From: Jannaschia aquimarina
GTDB taxonomy: Bacteria > Pseudomonadota > Alphaproteobacteria > Rhodobacterales > Rhodobacteraceae
Assembly: GCF_000877395.1 (NCBI RefSeq)
Contig: NZ_JYFE01000047.1
Span: 1-47,558, forward strand
Direction of reading: 5' to 3'
DNA: 47,558 bases
Shown here: piece by piece, positions 33,832-44,170 of the stretch
Numbering within the stretch: position 1 is the stretch's first letter
Layout: every line of letters begins with the position of its first letter
Translations under genes and position numbers: made by a program
Notes under the pieces: model-generated
The model's input: the letters and a program-made list of their open reading frames with translations, nothing else
What the model was told of the DNA's origin: nothing
The model's database searches: none

Positions 33832-34668
33832 ATGCGGATAGGCTGTCGCCTTCGTTACCGGCTGACCCAGCCGACGCCGCTCATGGCAATACTGAACGTG
33901 CACTATTCGCGCTTCGGCGATCTCGAGCGTGCCGACTATCTCGTGACGCATCCGAGCGTGCCGCTGGAAAGCTATCGCGACGGATTCGGCAACTGGTGCA
34001 CGCGTATGGTGGCGCCGGCGGGGGACTTCACCCTGTCCACCGACGGGATCTTTCGCGACACCGGATTGCCCGATCCGACAGCGACCGAGGCCGCGCAGCA
34101 CGCCGTTCAGGACCTGCCTTTCGAAACCTTGGTCTACCTTCTCGGCAGTCGTTACTGCGATACCGATCTCTTGTCGGATGAGGCCTGGGGCCTTTTCGAG
34201 AGTACCCCGCCGGGCTGGGCGCGTGTTCAGGCGATCTGTGATTTTGTGCATTCAGCCGTCTCGTTCGACTACATGCAGGCAAGCGCGACCCGCACAGCGT
34301 CCGAGACGCTCGCCGGAGGTCAGGGTGTCTGCCGCGACTTCGCCCACCTCGCCATCGCCCTCTGCCGCTGCATGAACATCCCGGCGCGCTACTGCACCGG
34401 CTACCTGAGCGATTTCGGTCAATCGAAGCCTCATCCGCCTGACGATTTCGCGGCCTGGATCGAGGTCTTTCTGGGCGGTCGCTGGTGGGTTTTCGATCCA
34501 CGAAACAACAGTCCGCGCTTGGGGCGGATTTTGATCGCGCGCGGACGGGACGCCGCCGATGTGCCTCTGACCCAGACATTCGGACCGAATACGCTGACAC
34601 AATTCGACGTCTGGACATGGGATGCCGAGGACCACCCCGCCGAGGCGCCGTCCGGTTCTCGAAACTAG
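33832..34668 (+). CDS. transglutaminase-like protein lacking the usual His
   Basis: A 278-residue cytosolic transglutaminase-like cysteine-protease-fold protein. An N-terminal beta domain (RLRYRLTQPTPLMAILNVHY) precedes the core. The nucleophile Cys is near residue 167 in GGQGVCRDFAHLAIALCRCM. In the stretch DFAAWIEVFLGGRWWVFDPR the position that carries His in most members (HAW) is Ala, while the Asp remains. Some bacterial homologues have Ser there, so this may be a subfamily trait. It could be a binding protein or use another base. The start at 33832 follows family N-termini; no strong ribosome site is seen. Confidence 0.85.
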   Translation: MRIGCRLRYRLTQPTPLMAILNVHYSRFGDLERADYLVTHPSVPLESYRDGFGNWCTRMVAPAGDFTLSTDGIFRDTGLPDPTATEAAQHAVQDLPFETLVYLLGSRYCDTDLLSDEAWGLFESTPPGWARVQAICDFVHSAVSFDYMQASATRTASETLAGGQGVCRDFAHLAIALCRCMNIPARYCTGYLSDFGQSKPHPPDDFAAWIEVFLGGRWWVFDPRNNSPRLGRILIARGRDAADVPLTQTFGPNTLTQFDVWTWDAEDHPAEAPSGSRN

Positions 34669-34786
34669 CGCCGCGCGTGTCAACGCCGGTTCTTGTCGGT
34701 CTGCCCGTCCTCGGCTCGCCGACGGGTTGGTTGGTCCGCCTGTGTGTGAGCGAGTTCGCAATATGAAACCATTTGGGAGAATTGAG

Positions 34787-35278
34787 ATGACCGCCTCGAT
34801 CAAGACGACCGCCGTATTTCTCCGCCCCTTCCAGCTTCCGAGTTTCAACGAGATCCTGCCACCCGGCGAATACGAGATCGAGACCCGGTTGCTCGAGCCC
34901 GTGGATTGTATCGAACCAGGCACCTGGACGTCGTCTGTTCTCGTGTATCTCCATCCGCGCGCCTCGTACCCCGGGCTCGGCCGAACGCTCTCCGTGCCGC
35001 TTGCCGAACTGGAGAACGCGGTGGCCAAGGACAAGCTCACCGGCAAGGCTCTGATGGATTACTTCCTTGAAGAGATGCTGGCCGACCCGATGATCCGACT
35101 TGTCATGCAGGCGGACGGTTGGAGCGAAACCGAGATGCGGCACCTTTACGCGGAGCGGTCCGAAGAAAGGTCCGGAGGTCCCGATTCCTCGGGCAGTCCA
35201 GCCTGCCCGCGAGAGGAGCAAGAATGTGACGAACCCGGACCGCGTGCCGGAAGCGGGCGCCCGGGCATCGGAGAATGA
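34787..35278 (+). CDS. conserved-looking hypothetical protein
   Basis: A 163-residue protein of unknown function. The ATG at 34787 is preferred over one at 34763 because GGGAGA lies at a better distance. It opens with a compact beta-rich part (FLRPFQLPSFNEILPPGEYE and TRLLEPVDCIEPGTW), then a helical part (LTGKALMDYFLEEMLADPMI). The C-terminal thirty residues are polar and probably disordered. It lies between two transglutaminase genes and overlaps the next gene by 53 bases, so it seems to be part of the same transcript. I recall similar unknown proteins in alphaproteobacteria but cannot name a family. Confidence 0.7.
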   Translation: MTASIKTTAVFLRPFQLPSFNEILPPGEYEIETRLLEPVDCIEPGTWTSSVLVYLHPRASYPGLGRTLSVPLAELENAVAKDKLTGKALMDYFLEEMLADPMIRLVMQADGWSETEMRHLYAERSEERSGGPDSSGSPACPREEQECDEPGPRAGSGRPGIGE

Positions 35279-35657
35279 ATTGCGGGTCCGCAATGCGGCA
35301 CCACGTCCGGTCGCAAGCGGGCTGTGGTGCGGAGCTGGGACCAGCCCCATGAAGGATGACCCGATTGATCTTGACGGTCGCAGAACAGCAACCGGGCGAC
35401 ATGAAACGGAGATGCGGCGACGTCCTGCTAACGACCTGTCGTTCACAGCACCCTCCGGGGAACCACAGCCCGAAAATCTCGAAGGCCAAATGCTGGCGGA
35501 ACCCGCACGGAAATGGATCGATGTGATGGAAGAGTGGCGGTTCCTTCTCGAACGATATTCGGAAACGCCCGAGGCCAATGACGAACGTATTCAGAAACTG
35601 ATCAGGCGGGCCATTGGAGACATGGAGCGGCTGCGGAGACGCGAGGAGCGCAAGTGA
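35226..35657 (+). CDS. hypothetical protein, C-terminal helix
   Basis: A 143-residue protein if the GTG at 35226 is used; AGGAG stands seven bases before it. An in-frame ATG at 35349 is the alternative and would give a shorter protein. The N-terminal half is low in complexity and probably disordered. The C-terminal half forms amphipathic helices (ARKWIDVMEEWRFLLERYSE, then RIQKLIRRAIGDMERLRRRE). It overlaps the gene before it by 53 bases and the zinc-ribbon-like gene after it by GTGA. I do not recognise its function. Confidence 0.55.
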   Translation: MTNPDRVPEAGARASENELRVRNAAPRPVASGLWCGAGTSPMKDDPIDLDGRRTATGRHETEMRRRPANDLSFTAPSGEPQPENLEGQMLAEPARKWIDVMEEWRFLLERYSETPEANDERIQKLIRRAIGDMERLRRREERK

Positions 35658-35869
35658 CAATGAAATCAGCGGACGCGGAAGTCCAGATTGCGAGGGCGAT
35701 CGCCGATGCTGCCGCCGAGCGTGTCTGCCTGAAGTGCCGGTCGCCGTTCTGGAGCGAAGGGGTCGGTGAGCGCATATATTCGCGCTTCAAGGCGTCTTCC
35801 GTCTGGCGCGCGGCGATCTCCGAGGGTGGCGTACTCGGGCGCCGACGTTCTGGCGGTCGATTGTCGTAG
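35654..35869 (+). CDS. zinc-ribbon-like small protein with lost cysteines
   Basis: A 71-residue protein. It resembles a small alphaproteobacterial zinc-finger family with the pattern CLKCRxPFxSEGxGERICxRCK, here reading ERVCLKCRSPFWSEGVGERI then YSRFK. The first Cys pair is intact, but both cysteines of the second pair are replaced by Tyr and Phe, so four-ligand zinc binding is impossible. GTG at 35654 overlaps the preceding stop and has AGGAG ahead; ATG at 35660 is an alternative. The protein may be decaying or may no longer need metal. The family role is unknown. Confidence 0.6.
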   Translation: MTMKSADAEVQIARAIADAAAERVCLKCRSPFWSEGVGERIYSRFKASSVWRAAISEGGVLGRRRSGGRLS

Positions 35870-35878
35870 GTCTCGCCG

Positions 35879-36745
35879 ATGCCATCGGTCACCCTCACGC
35901 ACACAACCTGCTATCGGTATCGCATCGCTGTTTCACTCGGGCCGCATCGGCTGATGCTGCGTCCGAGGGAAACCCGGGATCTCAGCCTGATGTCATTCGA
36001 CTTGGAAGTCAGTCCGCAGGCCCGCATCGACTGGTCACACGATGTTGCCGGCAATGCGATCGCGACGGCACAGTTTGACGCGACGACGGAGTTGCTTTCG
36101 ATCCGGTCGCGCGCCCAAGTGGACCTACGCGCCGCTGTTTGGCCGGTCTTCCCAATCGCCGCCTATGCCGCGTCTTATCCGTTTCCGTACACTATCCATG
36201 ACCGGACCGATCTCGGGAATTTAGTCATGCCACAATTTGCCGACGATGCGGGGCGGCTAGCCCTTTGGGTAAAACCATTTATCATGGGATGGCCGACCGA
36301 CACGCTTTCCCTTCTGAAGGACATCAGCAACGGTGTCACCGCTCAAATTGTTTACCAAAGCCGGGAGACGGAGGGCACTCAAGGACCGCTGGAGACCCTC
36401 GACCGGGGGTGGGGCTCGTGTCGCGATTTCGCCGTTCTCTTCGCAGGAGCGGTCCGGACGCTTGGCTTCGGTGCGAGGATTGTATCGGGATACCTCTTCA
36501 ATCCGTCAGGAGATGAGCTTGGCTCCGCGGCCGCCGGCTCGACCCATGCCTGGGTCGAGGTATTCGTCCCCGGGGCAGGCTGGATATCGTTCGACCCGAC
36601 CAACAGATCGGTTGGCTCCACCAATCTCATCCCTGTCGCCGTGGCGCGCAGGATCGAGCAGGCTGCCCCGGTATCCGGCAGCTTCCATGGAAGATCCGCC
36701 GATGTGTCGGCAATGGAAATCAAGGTGGATGTGAGGGATTCCTGA
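35879..36745 (+). CDS. transglutaminase-like protein with full catalytic triad
   Basis: A 288-residue protein. The N-terminal bacterial transglutaminase beta domain is seen in VTLTHTTCYRYRIAVSLGPH and MLRPRETRDLSLMSFDLEV. The core carries the triad Cys near residue 181 (GWGSCRDFAVLFAGAVR), His near 223 (STHAWVEVFV) and Asp near 239 (ISFDPTNRSVG). Such proteins may crosslink, cleave or ligate peptides, and they often occur next to circularly permuted ATP-grasp and alpha-E genes, which are absent here. It is the last gene of the run starting at 32.6 kb and is a distant paralogue of the gene at 33.8 kb, which lacks the His. No signal peptide is seen. Confidence 0.9.
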   Translation: MPSVTLTHTTCYRYRIAVSLGPHRLMLRPRETRDLSLMSFDLEVSPQARIDWSHDVAGNAIATAQFDATTELLSIRSRAQVDLRAAVWPVFPIAAYAASYPFPYTIHDRTDLGNLVMPQFADDAGRLALWVKPFIMGWPTDTLSLLKDISNGVTAQIVYQSRETEGTQGPLETLDRGWGSCRDFAVLFAGAVRTLGFGARIVSGYLFNPSGDELGSAAAGSTHAWVEVFVPGAGWISFDPTNRSVGSTNLIPVAVARRIEQAAPVSGSFHGRSADVSAMEIKVDVRDS

Positions 36746-36992
36746 GCGCCTCTGTCCGGGGAGTCCTACTGCAAGAAGGATTGCGATTGCATCTTCGTGA
36801 CGGAATTTGTTTCCAATGACGCGAAGGATCGGACAGACCCGCCAATTGGGCCGTTTGCTAAATTCGGACCCCACTCAATCACCGCCGTTCACTTGTCTTT
36901 GCGCGGGGCAGGGTGGCAGATCATCCGTCGCGAGCATATGGTGGGTATTGCGGGTACGTCGTGAATGCCGTCGGACCCAAGGAGATCGCTGA

Positions 36993-37991
36993 ATGCCCTT
37001 GAACGCAGCCACCAAGGCCGCGCGATTGTCTACGGCCCCGATGATGGACTGGACCGACCGGCATTGCCGGGCATTGCATCGCGTGCTCAGCCGGCAGGCG
37101 CTCCTCTATACCGAGATGGTGACGTCGGCAGCGCTCGTCCGCGGTGGCGCGACGTCCCTGCTGGCGTTCGATCCGAAGGAACAGCCGGTCGCCCTGCAGA
37201 TCGGCGGATCGGACCCGGTCGAACTTGCCGAGGCGACGTCGCTTGGCGTGGCCGAGGGCTATGCCGAGATCAACCTCAATGTCGGTTGTCCATCCGACAG
37301 GGTGCAGTCGGGATGCTTCGGCGCAATCCTGATGACGCGTCCTGCGCTCGTGGCGGACTGCGTCACCTCGATGATCGAGGCGGCCGGTCCCGTCCCGGTG
37401 ACCGTCAAGTGCCGGATCGGCGTGGACGAGCAGGATCCACACACGGTTCTGCCCGATTTTCTGGCACGGATGCGCGATGCCGGTATCCGACGCGTCGCGA
37501 TCCACGCAAGGAAAGCGTGGCTCCAGGGCCTTTCGCCGAAAGAGAACCGGGAGGTTCCACCCCTCGACTATCCGCTGGTCTACGAGATGAAGGCGCGGTT
37601 CCCCGATCTTCATCTCTCGATCAACGGCGGCGTCCCTGACCTTTCCGCGGCCGAGACGCATCTCCGTCATGTGGACGGTGTCATGATCGGGCGGGCCGCC
37701 TACCACGACCCCGCCAATGTGTTGATGCAGGCCGACAGCCGGATTTTCGGAGCTCCCGACCCCTGCGCCGATCGTCAGGCTGCGGCGCTCGCGATGGTTC
37801 CCTATATCGAGGCCCATCTGGCCGATGGCGGCAAGCTGTCCCATGTGACCCGTCACATGCTCGGCCTTTTCGCCGGCCTTCCCGGCGCGCGCGGGTGGCG
37901 ACGCACGCTGTCGGAAGAGGCCAATCGCCCTGGCGCCGGCGTCGATGTCTTGTTTCGCGCGCTCGCCCATGTCACCGAAGCGGCTGCCTGA
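36993..37991 (+). CDS. dusA: tRNA-dihydrouridine synthase A
   Basis: A 332-residue FMN enzyme that reduces uridine to dihydrouridine in the tRNA D-loop. TIM-barrel marks are LSTAPMMDWTDRHCR, YTEMVTSAAL, NLNVGCPSDRVQSGCFGA with the catalytic Cys near residue 108, TVKCRIGVDEQD and IHARKAWLQGLSPKENR, a string specific to the DusA branch. GGAGATCGCTGA precedes the ATG. The 247 bases before it hold no gene I can support. The TauE gene follows after 15 bases and is probably co-transcribed. Confidence 0.96.
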   Translation: MPLNAATKAARLSTAPMMDWTDRHCRALHRVLSRQALLYTEMVTSAALVRGGATSLLAFDPKEQPVALQIGGSDPVELAEATSLGVAEGYAEINLNVGCPSDRVQSGCFGAILMTRPALVADCVTSMIEAAGPVPVTVKCRIGVDEQDPHTVLPDFLARMRDAGIRRVAIHARKAWLQGLSPKENREVPPLDYPLVYEMKARFPDLHLSINGGVPDLSAAETHLRHVDGVMIGRAAYHDPANVLMQADSRIFGAPDPCADRQAAALAMVPYIEAHLADGGKLSHVTRHMLGLFAGLPGARGWRRTLSEEANRPGAGVDVLFRALAHVTEAAA

Positions 37992-38006
37992 ACCGAAAGC
38001 CAGCCC

Positions 38007-38828
38007 ATGCCAGATCTCGCCACGCTCGCCCCGCTGATCGCGGTCCTTCTGGCCACGGGCGCGTTCGCAGGCATTCTCGCGGGGCTGTTAGGGGTCGGGG
38101 GCGGCATCGTCCTCGTGCCGGCCTTCTACTCCGTTTTCTCGGTGCTCGGATATGGCGGACCGGCGCTCATGCAGGTCTGCGTGGCAACCTCGCTCGCCAC
38201 GATCGTCGTCACGTCGTGGAGATCCGTTCGGGCCCACGCGGCGAAAGGCGCGGTCGAGACGGACGTGCTGCGCGGTTGGGGGCCGGGCATCGTCGCCGGG
38301 GCTGCGGTCGGCGCGCTGGTCGCGACGCGGCTGCGGTCGGAGACGCTGACGGCAATCTTCGCGGGCCTCGCGCTCGCCGTGGCGCTCTACATGCTGCTCT
38401 CCAGAGCGCATTGGCGCCTGGCCGAGACGATGCCGGCAGGCCCGTCGCGCTGGGCCTACGCGGGCGGAACCGGCTTTCTCTCGGTTCTGATGGGGATCGG
38501 GGGGGGCAGCATCGGCGTTCCCGTCCTGACGCTTCACGGCACCCCGATCCACCGGGCCGTGGCGACGGCAGCCGGGTTCGGGATGCTGATCGCTGTCCCG
38601 TCGGTGCTGCTGTTCCTCATCCTGCCGACGGATGTGCCGCGCCCTCCGCTGACGCTGGGGCTCGTCAACGGCCCGGCCTTCGTGCTGGTGATCGCGATGA
38701 CGTTTCTGACTGCCCCGGTCGGCGCCGGTCTGGCGCACCGTATGAACCCGGGACCGCTCAAGAAGGTGTTCGCCGTCTTCCTGCTGCTGGTGGCGCTCAA
38801 CATGCTTCGCAAGGCCCTGTTCGGCTGA
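38007..38828 (+). CDS. TauE/SafE family membrane permease
   Basis: A 273-residue inner-membrane protein with about eight helices in two related halves. The first half shows the family motif AGILAGLLGVGGGIVLVPAF and the second GTGFLSVLMGIGGGSIGVPV, the repeated G-I-G-G-G turns of TauE/SafE. Members move sulfite, sulfoacetate or other organosulfur anions, usually outward; the substrate here is not evident. It starts 15 bases after dusA, so co-transcription is likely, though the functions are unrelated. Methylthio-sugar breakdown elsewhere in the window could produce sulfur compounds, but no link is shown. Confidence 0.92.
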   Translation: MPDLATLAPLIAVLLATGAFAGILAGLLGVGGGIVLVPAFYSVFSVLGYGGPALMQVCVATSLATIVVTSWRSVRAHAAKGAVETDVLRGWGPGIVAGAAVGALVATRLRSETLTAIFAGLALAVALYMLLSRAHWRLAETMPAGPSRWAYAGGTGFLSVLMGIGGGSIGVPVLTLHGTPIHRAVATAAGFGMLIAVPSVLLFLILPTDVPRPPLTLGLVNGPAFVLVIAMTFLTAPVGAGLAHRMNPGPLKKVFAVFLLLVALNMLRKALFG

Positions 38829-38851
38829 ATGCCCGGGCCTAGGTCACGCGT

Positions 38852-39160
38852 ATGGAAGAGCGTGCGTCATTGGAAACCCGCTGGCTGGATCTGACGCGCC
38901 GGCAGATGCCCGAGGCAGCGGCGGAGCGGGGCTGGCCGATCCGGTTCGACCACTGCTTTCAACGCGTTCTGCTCGACAATGCCGTCCGGGGTGTCTGGTA
39001 CGATGCCATCACGGGCCGCCCGGCCTATCGCCATGCCCCGGCCGATATCCTGGTCACGGCCATCGAGTTGGGCGAGGCCGCGCTGGCTGGACGGGCCGAC
39101 ATCTCGGATCTGAACCGCCGCAGCCTCACATGGCGCGGCAAGCGGGGCCCGTCCGCTTGA
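38852..39160 (+). CDS. conserved small hypothetical protein
   Basis: A 102-residue soluble protein. The string RGWPIRFDHCFQRVLLDNAV and the end LNRRSLTWRGKRG look conserved, and I recall similar short proteins in alphaproteobacteria, sometimes loosely annotated as acetyltransferases; the length is too short for that fold. No clear ribosome site precedes the ATG, which lies 23 bases after the TauE gene. It is likely part of the dusA-TauE-coaD group of genes. Function unknown. Confidence 0.7.
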   Translation: MEERASLETRWLDLTRRQMPEAAAERGWPIRFDHCFQRVLLDNAVRGVWYDAITGRPAYRHAPADILVTAIELGEAALAGRADISDLNRRSLTWRGKRGPSA

Positions 39161-39206
39161 TCCGTCCTTCCCTGCATGGCACCCACGCCTCAAGGGAGAT
39201 ACGACC

Positions 39207-39698
39207 ATGCGCACAGGCCTTTACCCCGGCACCTTCGATCCCATAACGCTGGGCCATGCCGACATCATCAAACGGGCCTGCCGGTTGGTCGACCGTCTGG
39301 TGATCGGCGTGGCGATCAATCGGGACAAGGGCCCGCTCTTTTCACTCGAGGAGCGGGTCGAGATGGTCGGTGCCGAAGCCGCGAAATGGTCCGCCGAAAG
39401 CGGCTGCGAGGTGGTCGTGCATCCGTTCGAGAACCTGCTCATCGACTGCGCCCGGGATGTCGGGGCCCAGATCATCGTCCGTGGTTTGCGGGCCGTTGCG
39501 GATTTCGAGTACGAGTTCCAGATGGTCGGGATGAACCGCGTGCTGGACGACAGGATCGAGACGGTCTTCCTGATGGCCGAAGCAGAGCACCAGGCGATCG
39601 CGTCCAAGCTGGTAAAGGAAATCGCCCGCCTCGGCGGAGACGTCTCCCATTTCGTCACGCCGGCGGTTGAAAAGGCGCTTCAGCACAAACAGAGTTAA
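39207..39698 (+). CDS. coaD: phosphopantetheine adenylyltransferase
   Basis: A 163-residue nucleotidyltransferase that joins ATP and 4'-phosphopantetheine to make dephospho-CoA, the fourth step of CoA synthesis. The N-terminus GLYPGTFDPITLGHADIIKR has the T/HxGH motif. IIVRGLRAVADFEYEFQM and the ISSTK-like segment (here IASKLVKEIARLGGDVS) are in their usual places, and the length is standard. AAGGGAGATACGACC gives a strong ribosome site. The next gene begins after a likely promoter. Confidence 0.97.
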   Translation: MRTGLYPGTFDPITLGHADIIKRACRLVDRLVIGVAINRDKGPLFSLEERVEMVGAEAAKWSAESGCEVVVHPFENLLIDCARDVGAQIIVRGLRAVADFEYEFQMVGMNRVLDDRIETVFLMAEAEHQAIASKLVKEIARLGGDVSHFVTPAVEKALQHKQS

Positions 39699-39716
39699 CG
39701 AAACGGAAATCTGGCT

Positions 39717-39745
39717 TTGACAGGTCCTGCGCCGGACAATAGCCT
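39717..39745 (+). promoter_or_regulatory. possible sigma-70 promoter of repeat-protein gene
   Basis: TTGACA at 39717-39722 is followed after 17 bases by TAGCCT at 39740-39745. The -35 is perfect and the -10 weak. It sits in the 71-base gap before the acidic repeat-protein gene and could give it a promoter separate from coaD. Confidence 0.35.
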
Positions 39746-39769
39746 CTGGGCATTGATAATTGTGTATCG

Positions 39770-42285
<2,516 letters not shown>

Positions 42286-42348
42286 TTTGCCCCGGCGCGC
42301 CTGGCCTCTACCTGTTCCGCCCAAGTCAAGCCGAAGGGAGAGACGACC

Positions 42349-42891
42349 ATGGCCACCGGGACCGGAGAGCGCGCGGGCAATCGTCTGAAGGATCGCCCCG
42401 AATATGCGAGCAAACCCAAGCCGCTGACGCGTTCGCCCGAGACGACGGTCTACGAAGCGGTCTCGGCCATGACAGACCGCAATTACGGCTGCGTGATCGT
42501 GGTCGACCCCGAGGACAAGGTCATCGGCGTGGTCACGGAACGAGACGTGATGAACAAGCTGGTCGGCCGAGGCCTCGATGCCAAGGAGACCAAGCTCGAA
42601 GAGATCATGACGCGCGACCCACGCGTCGCCACCGAGGACGACCAGATGCTCGATTGGCTCCGGATGATGTCGAACGAGCGGTTTCGCCGTCTTCCGGTCG
42701 TGGATTCCGAGGGGCGCATCAAGGCCGTCTTCACGCAGGGCGATTTCGTCAGCTATACGTGGCCGGACCTGCTGGGACAGATGAGCAGTCTGGTAAAGGC
42801 GCAGGCCTCCGGGAACTTCCACTATCTCCTGATCGGCGGCGGCATCCTGATCTACGTTCTCGCGATGATCGTCGTCCTGTCTGTGATCTGA
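42349..42891 (+). CDS. CBS-domain protein with C-terminal membrane anchor
   Basis: A 180-residue protein. Two CBS motifs span about residues 22-135 (TVYEAVSAMTDRNYGCVIVV, then VIGVVTERDVMNKLVGRGLD and RRLPVVDSEGRIKAVFTQGD). A single hydrophobic helix closes it (HYLLIGGGILIYVLAMIVVL), so it is a tail-anchored inner-membrane protein. CBS pairs bind adenine nucleotides, so it may sense energy state at the membrane. AGGGAGAGACGACC is a strong ribosome site. It sits directly after guaB, whose product also carries CBS domains. Its partner is unknown. Confidence 0.9.
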   Translation: MATGTGERAGNRLKDRPEYASKPKPLTRSPETTVYEAVSAMTDRNYGCVIVVDPEDKVIGVVTERDVMNKLVGRGLDAKETKLEEIMTRDPRVATEDDQMLDWLRMMSNERFRRLPVVDSEGRIKAVFTQGDFVSYTWPDLLGQMSSLVKAQASGNFHYLLIGGGILIYVLAMIVVLSVI

Positions 42892-42927
42892 CTTGACCGG
42901 GATGGCGGCCGGGTGCACCGGTCCGCC

Positions 42928-44079
42928 ATGACTCCCGCCGCCCGACTTCAGGCCGCCATCGACGTCCTCTCCCCGGTTCTCTCCGGCGCTCCGGCCGAGC
43001 GGGAATTGACCCGTTGGGCGCGCGGCGCCCGATATGCCGGGTCGAAGGATCGCGCCGCCGTGCGGGATCACGTCTTCGATGCGCTCCGGATGCTTCGGTC
43101 ATCGGCTTGGCTCGGCGGACTGGATGACAGGCCCGTCGAGAAGATGGACGCGCACGCGGTCGTGTCCGGTCTCCTGCGCCAGCAGGGACAGGAGCCTGAA
43201 ACCCTCTTTACCGGCAGCGGCTATGCGCCTCCGCGCCCACCCCCGCCCGGTCCGCCATTGGAACAGGCGCCCGAAGCGGTTCGCCTTGACGTGGCGGACT
43301 GGCTCCTGCCTCGCCTCTGCGCCTCTCTCGGAGATCGGACGGAGCCGGTCTGCGACGCGCTCCGCCACCGCGCCCCGGTCGATCTGCGGGTCAACCTCGC
43401 ACGCACGACCAGAGAGGAGGTCGTGCGCCAACTCGCGGCCGACGGCCACGCGGCACATGCGATCGACGTCTCCCCCTCGGCCCTGCGCCTCGACGGCCCC
43501 GCGCGGGGGCTCAACCGGCTCCCGGCTTATCAGGACGGATTGTTCGAGTTGCAGGATGCCGGGTCCCAGACCCTTGTGGATCGGCTGCCGCTGCAGGACG
43601 GGATGCGCGTGCTCGACCTCTGCGCAGGCGGTGGTGGAAAGACCCTCGCCATGGCCGCAGCCGCGAAACTGGAGATCTCGGCTCATGACGCGATACCCGA
43701 AAGGATGCGCGACCTGCCCGCCCGCGCCGCGCGCGCCGGCATCGAGGTCGATCTTGTGGAAGACCCTTCAGGCCCGTTCGATCTGGTGGTCTGCGACGTG
43801 CCCTGTTCGGGCTCCGGCGCCTGGCGCCGCCAGCCCGAAGCGAAATGGCGCCTGACGCCCGAGCGCCTGACGGAACTGCAGTCGATTCAATCGGATATCC
43901 TGCGCCGGGCAAGCTCCCTCACCCGGCCGGGCGGCACGGTCGCCTACATGACCTGCTCTCTGCTGCGAGACGAAAACGACGCCGTCGTCGAGCGATCCGG
44001 CCTGAGCGTGGTCTCACGCTGGTCCACGGATCCCCTTGCCGGAACCGACGGATTCTTCATCGCACTGATGCATCCCTGA
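42928..44079 (+). CDS. rsmB: 16S rRNA m5C967 methyltransferase (RsmB-like)
   Basis: A 383-residue SAM-dependent RNA cytosine-5 methyltransferase. The start at 42928 (MTPAARLQAAIDVL) fits alphaproteobacterial members. The SAM pocket is MRVLDLCAGGGGKTLAMAAA. The two catalytic cysteines lie in CDVPCSGSGAWRRQPEAKWR and, near residue 343, in MTCSLLRDEND. It is shorter than the E. coli enzyme, with a reduced N-terminal NusB-like region, which is common in this group. It methylates 16S rRNA in the P-site region; the exact position is inferred from the family. A CBS protein gene ends 36 bases upstream. Confidence 0.88.
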   Translation: MTPAARLQAAIDVLSPVLSGAPAERELTRWARGARYAGSKDRAAVRDHVFDALRMLRSSAWLGGLDDRPVEKMDAHAVVSGLLRQQGQEPETLFTGSGYAPPRPPPPGPPLEQAPEAVRLDVADWLLPRLCASLGDRTEPVCDALRHRAPVDLRVNLARTTREEVVRQLAADGHAAHAIDVSPSALRLDGPARGLNRLPAYQDGLFELQDAGSQTLVDRLPLQDGMRVLDLCAGGGGKTLAMAAAAKLEISAHDAIPERMRDLPARAARAGIEVDLVEDPSGPFDLVVCDVPCSGSGAWRRQPEAKWRLTPERLTELQSIQSDILRRASSLTRPGGTVAYMTCSLLRDENDAVVERSGLSVVSRWSTDPLAGTDGFFIALMHP

Positions 44080-44170
44080 TCGTTTCGTGCGGGATGGCGC
44101 GACAACTAACTTAAGGTTCGGTTAATGTTTCATCGCTAGGTGATCCTCGATTGAGTCGGAAGGGTTTTCC

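Noticed and set aside
36807-36992. A 61-codon frame directly before dusA
   Set aside because: No ribosome site or family resemblance; composition does not differ from random frames.
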